DNA of 64,000 bases from Desulfobacterium sp. (GCA_016342325.1 JAEINR010000019.1:23829-87828); one strand, 5' to 3'; shown: positions 17,305 to 26,722, counted from the stretch's first letter. Numbers and translations: made by a program. Notes: generated by a model not told the origin, from the sequence alone.

Positions 17305-17337
17305 AGGGGCCAGGCTTAGCTTATAAGCCTGGCCCCT
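17305..17337 (-). terminator. Rho-independent terminator behind the NifX/MinD operon
   Basis: A perfect 14-bp stem (AGGGGCCAGGCTTA with its complement) and a 5-base loop. On the minus strand it is followed by a T-rich stretch (TATTTACACTTTTTT). It lies between the stop of the NifX-like gene at 17348 and the start of the CGGC gene at 17235. Confidence 0.8.
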
Positions 17338-17347
17338 GTTAGGCCTT

Positions 17348-17704
17348 TTAGTGATTGCAAGGCGATCCGGGCTCGTGGCCGCAGACGTTCTCCCCGGTGA
17401 CCATGGTGTTGTCAAGGTACTGCTTTACCAAGGTCTCGGGGGTCTCTGTGGGCGCGCCGGTGATCACCTCGATGCCTGCCTGGGCGAACAGTTCCTTGGC
17501 CTTCTGACCCATGCCGCCGGCAAGGACCACATTGATGCCGTGGTCGTGGAGCCATTTGGGCAGGACGCCGGGCTCGTGGGCCGGCGGCTCAAGGAGTTCC
17601 GTTCCTGTGATTTCGTTATTCTCAACGGTGACAAAGCTGAACTCCCTGCAGTGTCCGAAGTGGGCGGTCAATTTTCCCATTGCCATGGGGATTGCAAATT
17701 TCAT
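17348..17704 (-). CDS. NifX/NifB-type dinitrogenase cofactor-family protein
   Basis: 118 residues from ATG at 17704, with AAAGGA upstream. The fold is that of the dinitrogenase iron-molybdenum cofactor family: MKFAIPMAMGKLTAHFGHCREF at the start and VVLAGGMGQKAKELFAQAGIEVITGA in the middle. A His/Cys-rich tail (CGHEPGSPCNH) could bind metal. Members without nif genes nearby, as here, are thought to carry Fe-S or Fe-Mo type clusters. It is the last gene of the cluster that also includes two MinD-ferredoxin ATPases. Confidence 0.88.
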   Translation of the reverse strand: MKFAIPMAMGKLTAHFGHCREFSFVTVENNEITGTELLEPPAHEPGVLPKWLHDHGINVVLAGGMGQKAKELFAQAGIEVITGAPTETPETLVKQYLDNTMVTGENVCGHEPGSPCNH

Positions 17705-17741
17705 AGTAAAATCCTTTTCTTGATTCAAGTTGTTCCGTATC

Positions 17742-18104
17742 TTATACCCAGTGGCCTTCGACATTGGGGCCACCGGCATAGGCCAAGCTTCCAGTATTCA
17801 GTTTTTCCACAGCGTCTTTTACGGTTCCGCTGATTCCGGTGATGACCTTAACACCTGCGGCCTCAAGCACGTTGAACGCCTTGGGACCGCAGTTCCCCGT
17901 GATAACGGCCTCAACCTCCAGGTCGGCAACCGTTTTTCCAGCCTGTATTCCCGCCCCCTGGGGCAGGTTCAGGTTCTGGGTATTCTCCTTGATCTCGAAG
18001 GCCATGGTTTCGGTGTTGATGATGATGAAGTTCATGGCCCTGCCGAATCGTGGATCAATGTCCGATTCAAGGGTGTTTCCGGATGATGAAACTGCTATTT
18101 TCAT
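17742..18104 (-). CDS. NifX/NifB-type dinitrogenase cofactor-family protein (second copy)
   Basis: 120 residues beginning MKIAVSSSGNTLESDIDPRFGRAM, the usual N-terminus of this family. It has EAVITGNCGPKAFNVLEAAGVKVITG in the middle. AAAGGAGAG precedes the ATG. It is a paralogue of the gene at 17348 but lacks its Cys/His tail. It lies 16 bp after the ATPase gene at 18121, with which it is likely transcribed. Confidence 0.9.
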   Translation of the reverse strand: MKIAVSSSGNTLESDIDPRFGRAMNFIIINTETMAFEIKENTQNLNLPQGAGIQAGKTVADLEVEAVITGNCGPKAFNVLEAAGVKVITGISGTVKDAVEKLNTGSLAYAGGPNVEGHWV

Positions 18105-18120
18105 GGGTCTCTCCTTTCTA

Positions 18121-19002
18121 TTATATGAGTCTGTTCATGGTGTCATTGATATACGATGTCACGTTTTTCCATACGTTTTGTACGGCCTTTGAGGCAGGCC
18201 CCTGGGAAAATTCCACCAGGCTTTTGCCCGCGTTCATGGAGGCGGTCACCTCCCGGTCAAAGGGAATTTCCCCGGCAAACTTAATGTTGTTTTCCCTGGC
18301 AAATTCTTTCATGAGATCCGCCTTCTCCTGGTTCAGGTCGGCCTTGTTGATGCAGAGGAAGGCCGGGACCCTCATCTGATCTGCCAGGCGCTTTACCCGT
18401 TCCATGTCGTGCATTCCCGACATGGACGGCTCGGTGACGATGAGTACCCCATCGGCATTGGTGATGGATGCGATCACAGGACACCCGATGCCGGGCGGTC
18501 CGTCAACGATGATCATGGGAATGTCGTTCTCTTTTGCGATCTCCCGGGCCTGCTGGCGGAGCTGGCTCACGAGCATGCCTGAGTTTTCCTGGGCGATGCC
18601 AAGTTTGGCATGGACCATGGGACCGTTTGGGGTGGTGGAGAGAAAACGCTCTCCGCAGGTCTGCTGTTCAAAGGTGATGGCGTCCATTGGACAATAGTGG
18701 ACGCAGACCCCGCACCCTTCACAGGCAATGGCGTCCACGATGAAATCGGTGGAGATGGCGTCGAACTGGCACCGCTCCAGGCACTCTCCGCATTCGGTGC
18801 AGATCACAGGATCGATCTCGGCAAGTCTTCCGCCGAGAAAGTTCTCCTTTTGGATCGTGGTGTGGGGAAGGGTGAGAAAGAGGTTGGCGGCGTCCACATC
18901 CGCGTCAACCACGACCCTGTTGGCTGCAAGGAAGGCAAAGGCGGCGGTCACGCTTGTCTTGCCGGTGCCACCCTTACCGCTTATGATGGTGAGTTCCTTC
19001 AT
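18121..19002 (-). CDS. MinD-type ATPase with inserted 4Fe-4S ferredoxin domain (copy 1)
   Basis: 293 residues. The deviant Walker A is SGKGGTGKTSVTAAF near 8-22. Two ferredoxin-type clusters are inserted near 65-105 (CTECGECLERC and CEGCGVCVHYCP). The Walker B region is IIVDGPPGIGCPV near 165. This is the MinD superfamily with ferredoxin insert, related to the Mrp/NBP35 scaffolds that load Fe-S clusters. Its start overlaps the end of the second copy as ATGA. Proteins of this pair always occur beside NifX-like proteins in anaerobes, which fits an Fe-S or metallocluster maturation role. Confidence 0.92.
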   Translation of the reverse strand: MKELTIISGKGGTGKTSVTAAFAFLAANRVVVDADVDAANLFLTLPHTTIQKENFLGGRLAEIDPVICTECGECLERCQFDAISTDFIVDAIACEGCGVCVHYCPMDAITFEQQTCGERFLSTTPNGPMVHAKLGIAQENSGMLVSQLRQQAREIAKENDIPMIIVDGPPGIGCPVIASITNADGVLIVTEPSMSGMHDMERVKRLADQMRVPAFLCINKADLNQEKADLMKEFARENNIKFAGEIPFDREVTASMNAGKSLVEFSQGPASKAVQNVWKNVTSYINDTMNRLI

Positions 19003-19859
19003 TTTCTCTCCCCCCCTTTGTCCGCTTTTTCCATCAGTGTTGAAAATAGTTCCGTGAAGCGGAGGCGCATTTCAGGAATCTCGTCCACCAGCAGCAACCC
19101 TTTGGAGCAGACGGCCGCAGCCTCCCGGGTGAAGGGCAGTCGTGCCAGGATCTCGATTCCCTCCCTGGCTGCATAGTCATCGATCACCCGTGACTTGCCG
19201 TCATCCCTGTTGATGACAATGGCCATGGGAACATCAAGTTTCTTCAAGGCCTCCACGGTGAGGGCAAGGTCGTTGAGCCCAAAGGGGGTGGGTTCGGCAA
19301 CCAGCAGGGCAAAATCGGAGTGCCTGAGGGCTGCCACGGCAGGACAGGAAGTGCCGGGAGGACCGTCAACAAAGGAAATCGCTTTGGGGTTGATCCGTGC
19401 TTTGACCTTCTCTATCAGGGGCGGGGACATGGCCTCTCCCACCCTCAGTTCTCCCCAGGTGAGGGGGATGCCGGCGCTGTTGGTTCCCTGGATGAGATCC
19501 CCCAGTACCCGTGATGATGCCGTGATGGCGTTTTCCGGGCAGACCATCTCGCACCCCCTGCAGGAATGGCACATCTCCGGAAAGGTCATCACTTTTTTAG
19601 CGATGGTGGTGATGGCCGAGAACTGGCAGATCTTTTCGCACGCCTTGCACAGGGTGCATTTATCCATGTCAACCTCGGGCACCATGGTCGATATGGGTTC
19701 TTTTGAACAATTTTCAGGTTTGAGAAAAATGTGGGAGTTGGGCTCTTCAACATCGCAGTCAAAGACCTGAACCCCGGCGCCAGGGGCGCATGCGGCAAGG
19801 TTGACAGTGACGGTGGTTTTACCGGTTCCCCCTTTTCCGCTGGCTATGGTGACGATCAT
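18999..19859 (-). CDS. MinD-type ATPase with inserted 4Fe-4S ferredoxin domain (copy 2)
   Basis: 286 residues from ATG at 19859, preceded by AAGGATAACG; eleven further codons upstream are unsupported. Walker A is SGKGGTGKTTVTVNLA near 6-21. The ferredoxin insert is CTLCKACEKICQF and CHSCRGCEMVCPENA near 65-105, and SFVDGPPGTSCPAVAAL is the Walker B region. It is first in the operon, directly behind a 28-bp perfect palindrome. With its neighbour it probably forms a heterodimer, as known or assumed for tandem copies. Confidence 0.92.
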   Translation of the reverse strand: MIVTIASGKGGTGKTTVTVNLAACAPGAGVQVFDCDVEEPNSHIFLKPENCSKEPISTMVPEVDMDKCTLCKACEKICQFSAITTIAKKVMTFPEMCHSCRGCEMVCPENAITASSRVLGDLIQGTNSAGIPLTWGELRVGEAMSPPLIEKVKARINPKAISFVDGPPGTSCPAVAALRHSDFALLVAEPTPFGLNDLALTVEALKKLDVPMAIVINRDDGKSRVIDDYAAREGIEILARLPFTREAAAVCSKGLLLVDEIPEMRLRFTELFSTLMEKADKGGERK

Positions 19860-19885
19860 GTCGTTATCCTTCCATCGTGGGTAAG

Positions 19886-19913
19886 TGAGCATATACTCGT
19901 AAGTATATGCTCA
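19886..19913. promoter_or_regulatory. Perfect 28-bp palindrome, likely operator of the MinD/NifX operon
   Basis: TGAGCATATACT (19886-19897), a CGTA spacer and AGTATATGCTCA (19902-19913) form 12-bp perfect arms. It sits 27 bp upstream of the first start codon of the operon, where a repressor would block transcription. It is the only such perfect inverted repeat of this length in the region. It could be a dimeric regulator site or, less likely, a hairpin in the leader RNA. Confidence 0.7.
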
Positions 19914-20024
19914 TAATTATATCAGTATGGGTTGTCTGTCAAGTATCAAATGCAGGCACATTGACTTTGGGCTCAAATTTTTATATGAATGCCTAAAACA
20001 ATTTGAAATTCTAAGGAGTGTGGA

Positions 20025-20810
20025 ATGAATACAGAGAATGATAACGATAACCCCTCGGCAATAATGCCGGTGCAGATGAGCTACAACACCAAGTTCAAGT
20101 TTGATTGTCACAAGGGCGTCAAGTGCTTTACAAAGTGCTGCCGGGGCATCGACATCATGCTGACCCCCTATGATATCCTGACCATGCGAAAGCGGCTTGA
20201 GCTTTCTTCGGAAGAGTTTCTGGCCATCTTTACCGACCTGAAGCTTCTGGAAAAGGGAGACCTTCCCATTGTGACCATGAAGCTTCTGGACGATGACCAG
20301 CGCTCCTGCCCCTTTGTCAGGGACGAGCAGGGCTGCATTATCTATGAGGACAGGCCCACCACCTGCCGGTATTATCCCCTGGGTGTGGGGTCCTTGAGCT
20401 ATGCCGAAGATCCGGGCAATTCCGACGAGTTCTTTTTCACCGTCAAGGAAGATCACTGCCTGGGCTTTGAGGAGGACAAAGAGTGGACCGTTGCCGAGTG
20501 GCGGGAGGACCAGGGCGTCGACCTGAGGGATAAGGTCAATGCCGGATGGACCGACCTTATTGTGAGAAAAAAATCGCTTCCGGCAAGCCTCATGTTGACC
20601 GAGCAGAGCAAGCAGATGTTCTTTCTTGCCTGTTATAACATCGACAAGTTCCGGACCTTTGTTTTTGAAAGTTCCTTTCTTGAGAAGTATACGGTGGATG
20701 CCGCAAGGATCGAGGAGATTCGGGAGGATGATGTGAAGCTGCTTCAGTTCGGCTTTGACTGGATGAAGACCGTTCTGTTCGATGAAGGTGACATCAGGCC
20801 GAAAAAATAG
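20025..20810 (+). CDS. YkgJ-type cysteine-cluster protein
   Basis: 261 residues. The signature is FDCHKGVKCFTKCCRGIDIMLTPYDIL near 26-52, followed by CPFVRDEQGCIIYEDRPTTCRYYPLG near 92-117. These Cys are thought to bind Zn or an Fe-S cluster. The function is unknown for the family. It is the first gene to the right of the palindrome but is transcribed away from it, starting after AAGGAG at 20011-20017. Confidence 0.88.
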   Translation: MNTENDNDNPSAIMPVQMSYNTKFKFDCHKGVKCFTKCCRGIDIMLTPYDILTMRKRLELSSEEFLAIFTDLKLLEKGDLPIVTMKLLDDDQRSCPFVRDEQGCIIYEDRPTTCRYYPLGVGSLSYAEDPGNSDEFFFTVKEDHCLGFEEDKEWTVAEWREDQGVDLRDKVNAGWTDLIVRKKSLPASLMLTEQSKQMFFLACYNIDKFRTFVFESSFLEKYTVDAARIEEIREDDVKLLQFGFDWMKTVLFDEGDIRPKK

Positions 20811-20871
20811 GGTGAATCGCCACCAAAAGGTCAGGAAAATCAGGGCTCTTTTGTTTGTTATTTTAAGATAG

Positions 20872-20898
20872 GGATCCGGGGGGAGCGCTCCCGGATCC
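20872..20898. terminator. Hairpin terminator between convergent genes
   Basis: GGATCCGGG and CCCGGATCC form a 9-bp stem around GGGAGCGCT, itself largely self-complementary. It lies between the converging YkgJ and DapA-family genes. No strong T tract follows on either strand, so efficiency is uncertain. Confidence 0.6.
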
Positions 20899-20920
20899 TT
20901 AGTTCGTTTTGGGTCGAAAC

Positions 20921-21958
20921 TTACTCGTAGTCGTACCAGAGACCGTTTCTGTAATCCGGATTATTCAGCCGCTCTTCAATGTCCACATGGAAGAACTCGG
21001 CCAGGGGGGCGAAGATTTCAGGATTGTTCGCCTGGACCTGTTTGGCGGCCTTGATAACCACCTCCAACCCCTGTTTTGTCATCTTGCCCATGGGGGGTCT
21101 GCATCCGCCTGCCGGCATGCCCAGGATCTGCATCAATGTCTTGAGGGCAAGGGGGTTTCTGGCCCTGCACGTCACTTTGCCAAGGGGAGAGGTTTCGGTG
21201 GTGGTGACCGTGACAAGTCCCAGGAGCGGGGAGAGAGCCTTCTGGATTTTCTCGGCCGCCTCTGTTTTTCCCTGGTCCAGGAGCATGACAAGGTCAGCCA
21301 TGGCCTTGGGCGCCAGGTTGGACATGACGGAAAATCCGCCTGCGGCCTTGATGGCAGGATCCGTCATCATTTCAAACACCAGGGCGTCATCTCCGGACAT
21401 GATGATGAAGTCGTTGCCGCAGCATTCCCGGGTCCGCCGCATGTTGTCGAGATCGCCGGTGGCTTCCTTTACCGTGGTGATGTTGGTGAAGTTCCGTGCG
21501 GCCAGGGCAAGGTCTTCGGGCAAGAGCTGTGCGCCGGTTCTTCCCGGGATGATGTAGGAGATGATCTTCATGTCGGGAAACGCCTTTGCAACCGGCTCGA
21601 TATATTCCCGGCGGATCTCAAGGGAGCTTGGACCATTATAATAGGGATCCACCAGGAGTACGGCGTCGGCCCCAGCCTTGGATGCGTGGCGCACCGCCTC
21701 CAGGGCTTCCCGGGTGTTGTTGCTGCCCGTTCCTGCGATGCAGAGGCACTTGCCTTTGGAACCCTTGGCAACATCGGCAATGACCCGGTTGTGCTCTTCC
21801 CATTTAAGGGTCGGGCTTTCCCCGGTGGTTCCTGCGGCAAGGATTCCGGTTATACCGTTTTCGATCTGAAATCTGATGAGCTGATCGAGTCCGTCGGTGT
21901 CAAGTTCTCCATTGCCGGTGAATGGCGTTACCAAGGCCGTATAGCATCCTGTCTTCAT
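20921..21958 (-). CDS. Dihydrodipicolinate synthase/N-acetylneuraminate lyase family protein
   Basis: 345 residues from ATG at 21958 with GGGAGC upstream. Family marks are LVTPFTGNGELD near 10, AAGTTGESPTL near 42 (phosphate/substrate loop), YIIPGRTGAQL near 135 and the Schiff-base lysine in TTVKEATGDLDN near 163. True DapA is about 292 residues. Here the C-terminal third is about 50 residues longer (to LWYDYE), as in some aldolases of this family that act on other keto acids. DapA or a related pyruvate aldolase is therefore the call, and the reaction is uncertain. Confidence 0.85.
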   Translation of the reverse strand: MKTGCYTALVTPFTGNGELDTDGLDQLIRFQIENGITGILAAGTTGESPTLKWEEHNRVIADVAKGSKGKCLCIAGTGSNNTREALEAVRHASKAGADAVLLVDPYYNGPSSLEIRREYIEPVAKAFPDMKIISYIIPGRTGAQLLPEDLALAARNFTNITTVKEATGDLDNMRRTRECCGNDFIIMSGDDALVFEMMTDPAIKAAGGFSVMSNLAPKAMADLVMLLDQGKTEAAEKIQKALSPLLGLVTVTTTETSPLGKVTCRARNPLALKTLMQILGMPAGGCRPPMGKMTKQGLEVVIKAAKQVQANNPEIFAPLAEFFHVDIEERLNNPDYRNGLWYDYE

Positions 21959-22162
21959 AAAAAGCTCCCTGTGGATTATGGTGTGTGTCATATTTTTTTT
22001 GAACGTGTAAGCCTCTTTGTGGCTCTGTTTAACCAGTACTTGCTACCATATGTGGGGACGCAGTTCAACCTCTTTTCCCTTGACACCTTGGCTTGTAAAA
22101 AATAATATAAACGGATTTAATATTTAGCTTGAATAAAAGCCGTCATAAATAAGGATTGATCC

Positions 22163-22825
22163 ATGGGAAATACAGCAAGACCACAAAATGCGGAAGCGTA
22201 TATTGCCAACTTACGTGCACAGCTGACCGAGAACAGCGAGTGCGGAAACTCCCACTATAATCTGGCCGTTGCCCTCATGGGTCAGCAGGAGTACGATTTG
22301 GCCGAGCAGGCCCTTCACGATGCCGTGGACTGCAGTCCCAACCTGGCCGAGGCCTATGTCCTTCTTGGGGGCATCTGTCTCCAGAGAAACGATATGGAAG
22401 GGTGTCTCCGGTACAACCGTGGTGCGACCAAGGCAAGGGCAGGTTTTGCCGAAGGGTATGCCAATATCGGTTTTGTGATGCTCCAGTTGATTGACGGCAA
22501 AAATGCCAAGGACGATGAAGAGAAACTCGACATGGCCATTAAGAATTTGAGAAAGGCCATTGTTCACAATACCAACTTTGTACAGGCCTATGCCACCCTG
22601 GGCAATGCCTACTACATGAAGGGGCTGATTGACGAAGGGATCAAGGCAAATCTTGAAGCGATCAAGATTCATCCTGACTTTCCCATCGCCCACAACAACC
22701 TTGCGGTGGGCTATCTCCAGACAGAGGAGTATGCCAAGGCCGTCGAGCATTGTGACAAGGCAGAAGCACAGGGGTTCGAGATCGCTGAAGGCCTGAAAAA
22801 AGAACTTGCCCCCCACAGGCAATAG
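22163..22825 (+). CDS. Tetratricopeptide-repeat protein upstream of dsr
   Basis: 220 residues with about five TPR units: NSHYNLAVALMGQQEYDLAEQAL near 27, AEAYVLLGGICLQRNDM near 60, a looser unit with AEGYANIGFVML, VQAYATLGNAYYMKGLIDEGIKA near 135 and IAHNNLAVGYLQTEEYAKAV near 172. There is no signal peptide, so it is probably cytoplasmic. TPR proteins mediate protein contacts. The gene is followed by the next start with no gap, and both read toward dsrA. Confidence 0.88.
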   Translation: MGNTARPQNAEAYIANLRAQLTENSECGNSHYNLAVALMGQQEYDLAEQALHDAVDCSPNLAEAYVLLGGICLQRNDMEGCLRYNRGATKARAGFAEGYANIGFVMLQLIDGKNAKDDEEKLDMAIKNLRKAIVHNTNFVQAYATLGNAYYMKGLIDEGIKANLEAIKIHPDFPIAHNNLAVGYLQTEEYAKAVEHCDKAEAQGFEIAEGLKKELAPHRQ

Positions 22826-24001
22826 GTGAACCTCCTGACTCAGGATTTCACATATCGCATGGCAGGGGTGGCCGGAGCCCTCGATGCAGAATCGCGCCTC
22901 TGGAATCTTCCCCTGGAGGCGGATTCCCCTTCCTTTCTCCTGTCCCATTTCTTTGAATCGGCCACCGCCTTTATTAAACAGGACGATTACAGGGGCCTGC
23001 GCCAGGGGTTGTTCTTTTACGACCGGGAGGACACCCCGCTTTCGGAGATCTCTTCCATCGAGATTTGCCTTGAAAAGCACGGCGCTTTTTACCATCCCGC
23101 CCGGGTTTCAGTGTTTCTTGCATCAAAAGACGTTCTGCTCTTTGTTCTGAATACGGCTGTTTCAGATTCGGGGCGTGGCGTCATGGATTCCGAAGCAAGG
23201 GCCCTTTTACGGCTTGCCCGGGAGGTCCCTGAAGTGCCGCTTCCCCGGGTCTTTTCCGCCGGACAGGTCACCACCAAAGCGGGGGAAGCCGGTTTTTTTC
23301 TGGCCCAGTGGTTTGAGGGATTCCTCGAGTTTCACATCACGGGCTCCCCGGAATCCCGACGCCTGGATCTCTGGGAGAGCGACGGCACCACCATTCCTGT
23401 TGAGTCGCCCGGCTATTTTGTCCTCTATGAACAGGCTGCCGAGATTCTCACCCGGCTCTACAATCTTGAAACCTATGAGCAGGTGTTCCCCTGGCACCAT
23501 GCAGCAGGGGATTTTGTGGCAAAACCCCTGGACAAGGGGTTTGACCTTCGCCTCATCACCGTGAGAAATTACGACTCCATGATAGGAATCGCCGGCGAAT
23601 CCGGCGATGTTGACATGGACGGGATCAACAGGGCTCTCTTTCTGTTTTTTCTCAACCTAGGCTTGAGAATGCGCCTGGACAGGATCGACGGCACCGAGGA
23701 CTTCTGCCTGGTCGACCCCGGTGTCGTACCCCATGTGGTTACCGGTTTTTTCAAGGGGCTTCAATCAAAACGCCTGGGGACCATGGCAGGAGCCGACCTC
23801 TGCCAAAGCTTCGTTGATTTCACCAATGAATTGGACCCGGGTGAACTGATGGAAGTCCTTGAGATGACGATCGCTTCTTACAATCCTTCGGCCCCCGAGA
23901 TCCCTCTGATTCAAAGGGAACTTGTCGCCCACAGTGAAATGCTGGTGTCACAACTGGGGAAAATGGGGAAAAAGAGCTTTTTTATTGACAAGGCTTTTTA
24001 G
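22826..24001 (+). CDS. Hypothetical protein upstream of dsrA, kinase/aminoglycoside-phosphotransferase-fold-like
   Basis: 391 residues from a GTG that directly follows the TPR stop codon, so it is coupled to it. I do not know a named family. The order of motifs recalls a degraded aminoglycoside-phosphotransferase or choline-kinase fold: VPEVPLPRVFSAGQV near 133, a hinge-like GFFLAQWFEGFLEFH near 155, HHAAGDFVAKP near 224 (compare the HGDL catalytic loop) and DFCLVDPGVVPH near 293 (compare the metal-binding Asp). If so it would be an active or dead kinase. It ends 192 bp before dsrA. Confidence 0.65.
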   Translation: MNLLTQDFTYRMAGVAGALDAESRLWNLPLEADSPSFLLSHFFESATAFIKQDDYRGLRQGLFFYDREDTPLSEISSIEICLEKHGAFYHPARVSVFLASKDVLLFVLNTAVSDSGRGVMDSEARALLRLAREVPEVPLPRVFSAGQVTTKAGEAGFFLAQWFEGFLEFHITGSPESRRLDLWESDGTTIPVESPGYFVLYEQAAEILTRLYNLETYEQVFPWHHAAGDFVAKPLDKGFDLRLITVRNYDSMIGIAGESGDVDMDGINRALFLFFLNLGLRMRLDRIDGTEDFCLVDPGVVPHVVTGFFKGLQSKRLGTMAGADLCQSFVDFTNELDPGELMEVLEMTIASYNPSAPEIPLIQRELVAHSEMLVSQLGKMGKKSFFIDKAF

Positions 24002-24193
24002 AAATTTTATAGGAGCTCTAATAATCTGAAAGAACAGTGCATCATCATACTGTGAAAATTTGGTGGTCTTCAAGGCCATCTTTGGAGATAGCTGTGAGGT
24101 AAGACTATTGATTGAAACGACGTCCACCCCTGTTAAGCAGGAAGACTTTTTTCATCAAGAGAATGTAATTTAACTATTAACGGAGGTAAGTAA
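24002..24193 (+). promoter_or_regulatory. dsrA leader/promoter region
   Basis: 192 bp between the upstream gene and dsrA. The 3-prime end holds the ribosome site GGAGG at 24182-24186. No convincing -35/-10 pair or inverted operator was found. A TAAGACTATTG stretch near 24102 is a weak -10 candidate. A small inverted repeat, CCTGTTAAGCAGG, lies at 24129-24141. Confidence 0.35.
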
Positions 24194-25519
24194 ATGGCAA
24201 AACATGAAACTCCTTTATTGGATCAGCTTGAGTCTGGTCCATGGCCGAGTTTTGTCTCTGACATGAAGCAGCAGGCCGAAGTCCGAGCAAAAAATGAAGC
24301 AAATGTGGAATTTCAGATTCCCCAAGATTGTGTGGATGATCTCCTTGGTGTTCTGGAGCTTTCCTTTAAGCACGGACGTACCCATTGGAAGCATGGTGGT
24401 ATCGTAGGTGTTTTCGGTTACGGCGGTGGTGTTATCGGTCGTTACTGCGATCAGCCCAAATTGTTCCCCGGTGTTGAGCATTTTCATACAATGCGTGTTA
24501 ACCAGCCTGCTGGTAAATACTACACCTCGGAATATCTCAGGCAGATTACTAAGATCTGGGACATGAGGGGTTCCGGCATGACAAACATGCATGGCGCCAC
24601 AGGCGATATCATTCTCCTGGGTACCACGACTCCCCAGCTCGAAGAGGTTTTCTATGAGCTGACCCACAACATGAACCAGGATCTGGGTGGTTCAGGTTCC
24701 AACCTGAGAACTCCGGCCGACTGCCTTGGTAGCTCCCGTTGCGAGTACTCCTGCTACGACACCAATGCGCTGGTTCATTTCCTGACCAACGAGTTCCAGG
24801 ATGAGCTCCATCGTCCTGCGTTCCCCTACAAGTTCAAGTTCAAGCTTGATGGTTGCCCCAATGGCTGTGTTGCTTCCATCGCTCGTTCTGACATGTCCTT
24901 CATCGGTACCTGGAAGGATGATATCAAGATCGACCAGGATGCCGTGAACAAGTACATCGAGTGTGATGCGGGTTATCCTGCAAACGCCGGCGCTCATAAA
25001 GACCGCGATTGGGGCCCCTTTGACATCCAGAAAGAGGTCATCGGCCTTTGTCCCACTGGCTGCATGAAGATGAACGGCAAAGAGCTTGAGATCGACAATT
25101 CAAACTGTACCCGCTGCATGCATTGCATCAACACCATGCCAAGGGCTCTCAAGATTGGTGATGTGAGAGGATGTTCCATCCTCGTAGGCGCCAAGGCGCC
25201 TATCCTTGATGGCGCTCAGATGGGTTCTCTGCTGGTTCCCTTTATCGAAGTCAATCCTGAAAACGATTACGAAGCTCTCACAGATGTTATCGAGAACGTA
25301 TGGGATTGGTGGATGGAAGAGGGCAAGAACCGTGAGCGTCTTGGTGAGCTGATTATGCGCCAGGGCTTCCAGAAAATCCTTGAGGTTACTGGTATCAAGG
25401 CTCAGCCCCAGCATGTTGCATACCCCAGGACCAACCCCTACATCTTCTGGAAAGAAGATGAAGTAGAGGGTGGCTGGGAGCGCGACGTTGTTGAATACAG
25501 AAAACATCACCTGAGATAA
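24194..25519 (+). CDS. dsrA: Dissimilatory sulfite reductase alpha subunit
   Basis: 441 residues, full length. Family marks are [35 protein letters not shown] (read as several short motifs), [11 protein letters not shown] and [10 protein letters not shown]. The Cys motifs for the siroheme-coupled cluster are CEYSCYDT near 183 and [10 protein letters not shown] near 222. The C-terminal ferredoxin domain has CPTGCMKM and [15 protein letters not shown] near 285-325. DsrAB reduces sulfite in the cytoplasm as the last step of sulfate respiration. The codons differ from the neighbours: many GGT, CGT and GCT, as expected for a very highly expressed gene. It is followed by dsrB after 16 bp. Confidence 0.98.
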   Translation: MAKHETPLLDQLESGPWPSFVSDMKQQAEVRAKNEANVEFQIPQDCVDDLLGVLELSFKHGRTHWKHGGIVGVFGYGGGVIGRYCDQPKLFPGVEHFHTMRVNQPAGKYYTSEYLRQITKIWDMRGSGMTNMHGATGDIILLGTTTPQLEEVFYELTHNMNQDLGGSGSNLRTPADCLGSSRCEYSCYDTNALVHFLTNEFQDELHRPAFPYKFKFKLDGCPNGCVASIARSDMSFIGTWKDDIKIDQDAVNKYIECDAGYPANAGAHKDRDWGPFDIQKEVIGLCPTGCMKMNGKELEIDNSNCTRCMHCINTMPRALKIGDVRGCSILVGAKAPILDGAQMGSLLVPFIEVNPENDYEALTDVIENVWDWWMEEGKNRERLGELIMRQGFQKILEVTGIKAQPQHVAYPRTNPYIFWKEDEVEGGWERDVVEYRKHHLR

Positions 25520-25535
25520 GGGAGGGAGAATAACA

Positions 25536-26684
25536 ATGGCATTTATATCATCTGGATACAATCCAGCGAAACCGATGGAAAACAGAATCTCTGACATCGG
25601 TCCGCGACATTTTGAAGAGTTCTACCCTGAAGTGATCAAGAAGAATAAGGGTAAATGGACACATCATGAGATCCTTGAGTCTGGCGTACTGGTTCATGTT
25701 TCCGAGACCGGCGACGAGGTTTATACCGTTCGTTGCGGTGGCGCTCGACTCATGGGTACTGCCCATATCAACGAGATCTGTGACATTGCTGACAAGCATT
25801 GTGACGGACACCTTCGTTTCACCACTCGTAACAACATCGAGTTCATGGTTGATTCAAAGGACAAGGTCGAGCCCCTCATGAACGACCTTAAGAGCCGTAA
25901 ATTCCCCGGTGGAAGCCAGAAATTCCCCATCGGCGGAACCGGCGCTGGTATCACCAACATCGTTCATACCCAGGGTTGGCTCCATTGCCACACCCCTGCC
26001 ACCGATGCTTCCGGTACGGTAAAGGCAACCATGGATGAGCTTTTTGACGATTTCCAGAGCATGAAGCTTCCTGCACACCTCAGGGTGTCCATGGCATGCT
26101 GCCTCAACATGTGCGGCGCCGTTCACTGCTCTGACATCGCCATCCTCGGTTACCATAGAAAGCCCCCAATGCTTGATCATGAGTACCTTGACAAGCTTTG
26201 CGAGATCCCCCTTGCTGTTTCTTCATGCCCCACCGCTGCCATCAAGCCTGCCAAGGTAACCCTTGCTAATGGCGAAGAGGTTAAGTCTGTTGCAGTAAAG
26301 AACGAGCGTTGCATGTTCTGTGGTAACTGCTACACCATGTGCCCCTCAATGCCCCTCGCTGATACAGAAGGTGATGGTATTGTTCTTATGGCTGGTGGTA
26401 AGGTTTCCAACAGAATCAGCGATCCCAAGTTCTCCAAGGTTGTTGTGGCGTTCCTCCCCAACGATATGCCTCGCTGGCCCTCCATGACAGACGCCATCAA
26501 CAAGATGGTTAATGCATACTCCAACGGCGCTAACAAGTACGAGCGTCTGGGTGACTGGGCAGAGAGAATCGGATGGGAGAAGTTCTTTGAAGTATGTGAG
26601 CTTGACTTTACCCACCACCTCATCGATGACTTCCGTCAGCAGGCATACATGTCCTGGCGTCAGTCCACCAACTTCAAGTTCTAA
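25536..26684 (+). CDS. dsrB: Dissimilatory sulfite reductase beta subunit
   Basis: 382 residues beginning after GGGAGGGAG. It shows the siroheme/[4Fe-4S] motif [18 protein letters not shown] near 187 and [13 protein letters not shown] near 230. The ferredoxin domain is [15 protein letters not shown] near 258-272. [11 protein letters not shown] near 92 is the conserved siroheme-proximal Arg region. It forms the alpha2-beta2 enzyme with DsrA. It shares the high-expression codon style of dsrA. A hairpin with a T tract follows its stop. Confidence 0.98.
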   Translation: MAFISSGYNPAKPMENRISDIGPRHFEEFYPEVIKKNKGKWTHHEILESGVLVHVSETGDEVYTVRCGGARLMGTAHINEICDIADKHCDGHLRFTTRNNIEFMVDSKDKVEPLMNDLKSRKFPGGSQKFPIGGTGAGITNIVHTQGWLHCHTPATDASGTVKATMDELFDDFQSMKLPAHLRVSMACCLNMCGAVHCSDIAILGYHRKPPMLDHEYLDKLCEIPLAVSSCPTAAIKPAKVTLANGEEVKSVAVKNERCMFCGNCYTMCPSMPLADTEGDGIVLMAGGKVSNRISDPKFSKVVVAFLPNDMPRWPSMTDAINKMVNAYSNGANKYERLGDWAERIGWEKFFEVCELDFTHHLIDDFRQQAYMSWRQSTNFKF

Positions 26685-26722
26685 TTTAAGAACCCGTTGG
26701 TGTTGACAGGATAAGATTCAAG

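Noticed and set aside
17224..17415. Longer CGGC protein with 60 extra residues
   Set aside because: The extra part runs through the terminator hairpin and lacks a ribosome site. The ATG at 17235 has GAGGAG.
20909..22105. 398-codon plus-strand frame opposite the DapA-family gene
   Set aside because: The minus strand has the Schiff-base lysine and phosphate-loop motifs; this is a shadow frame.
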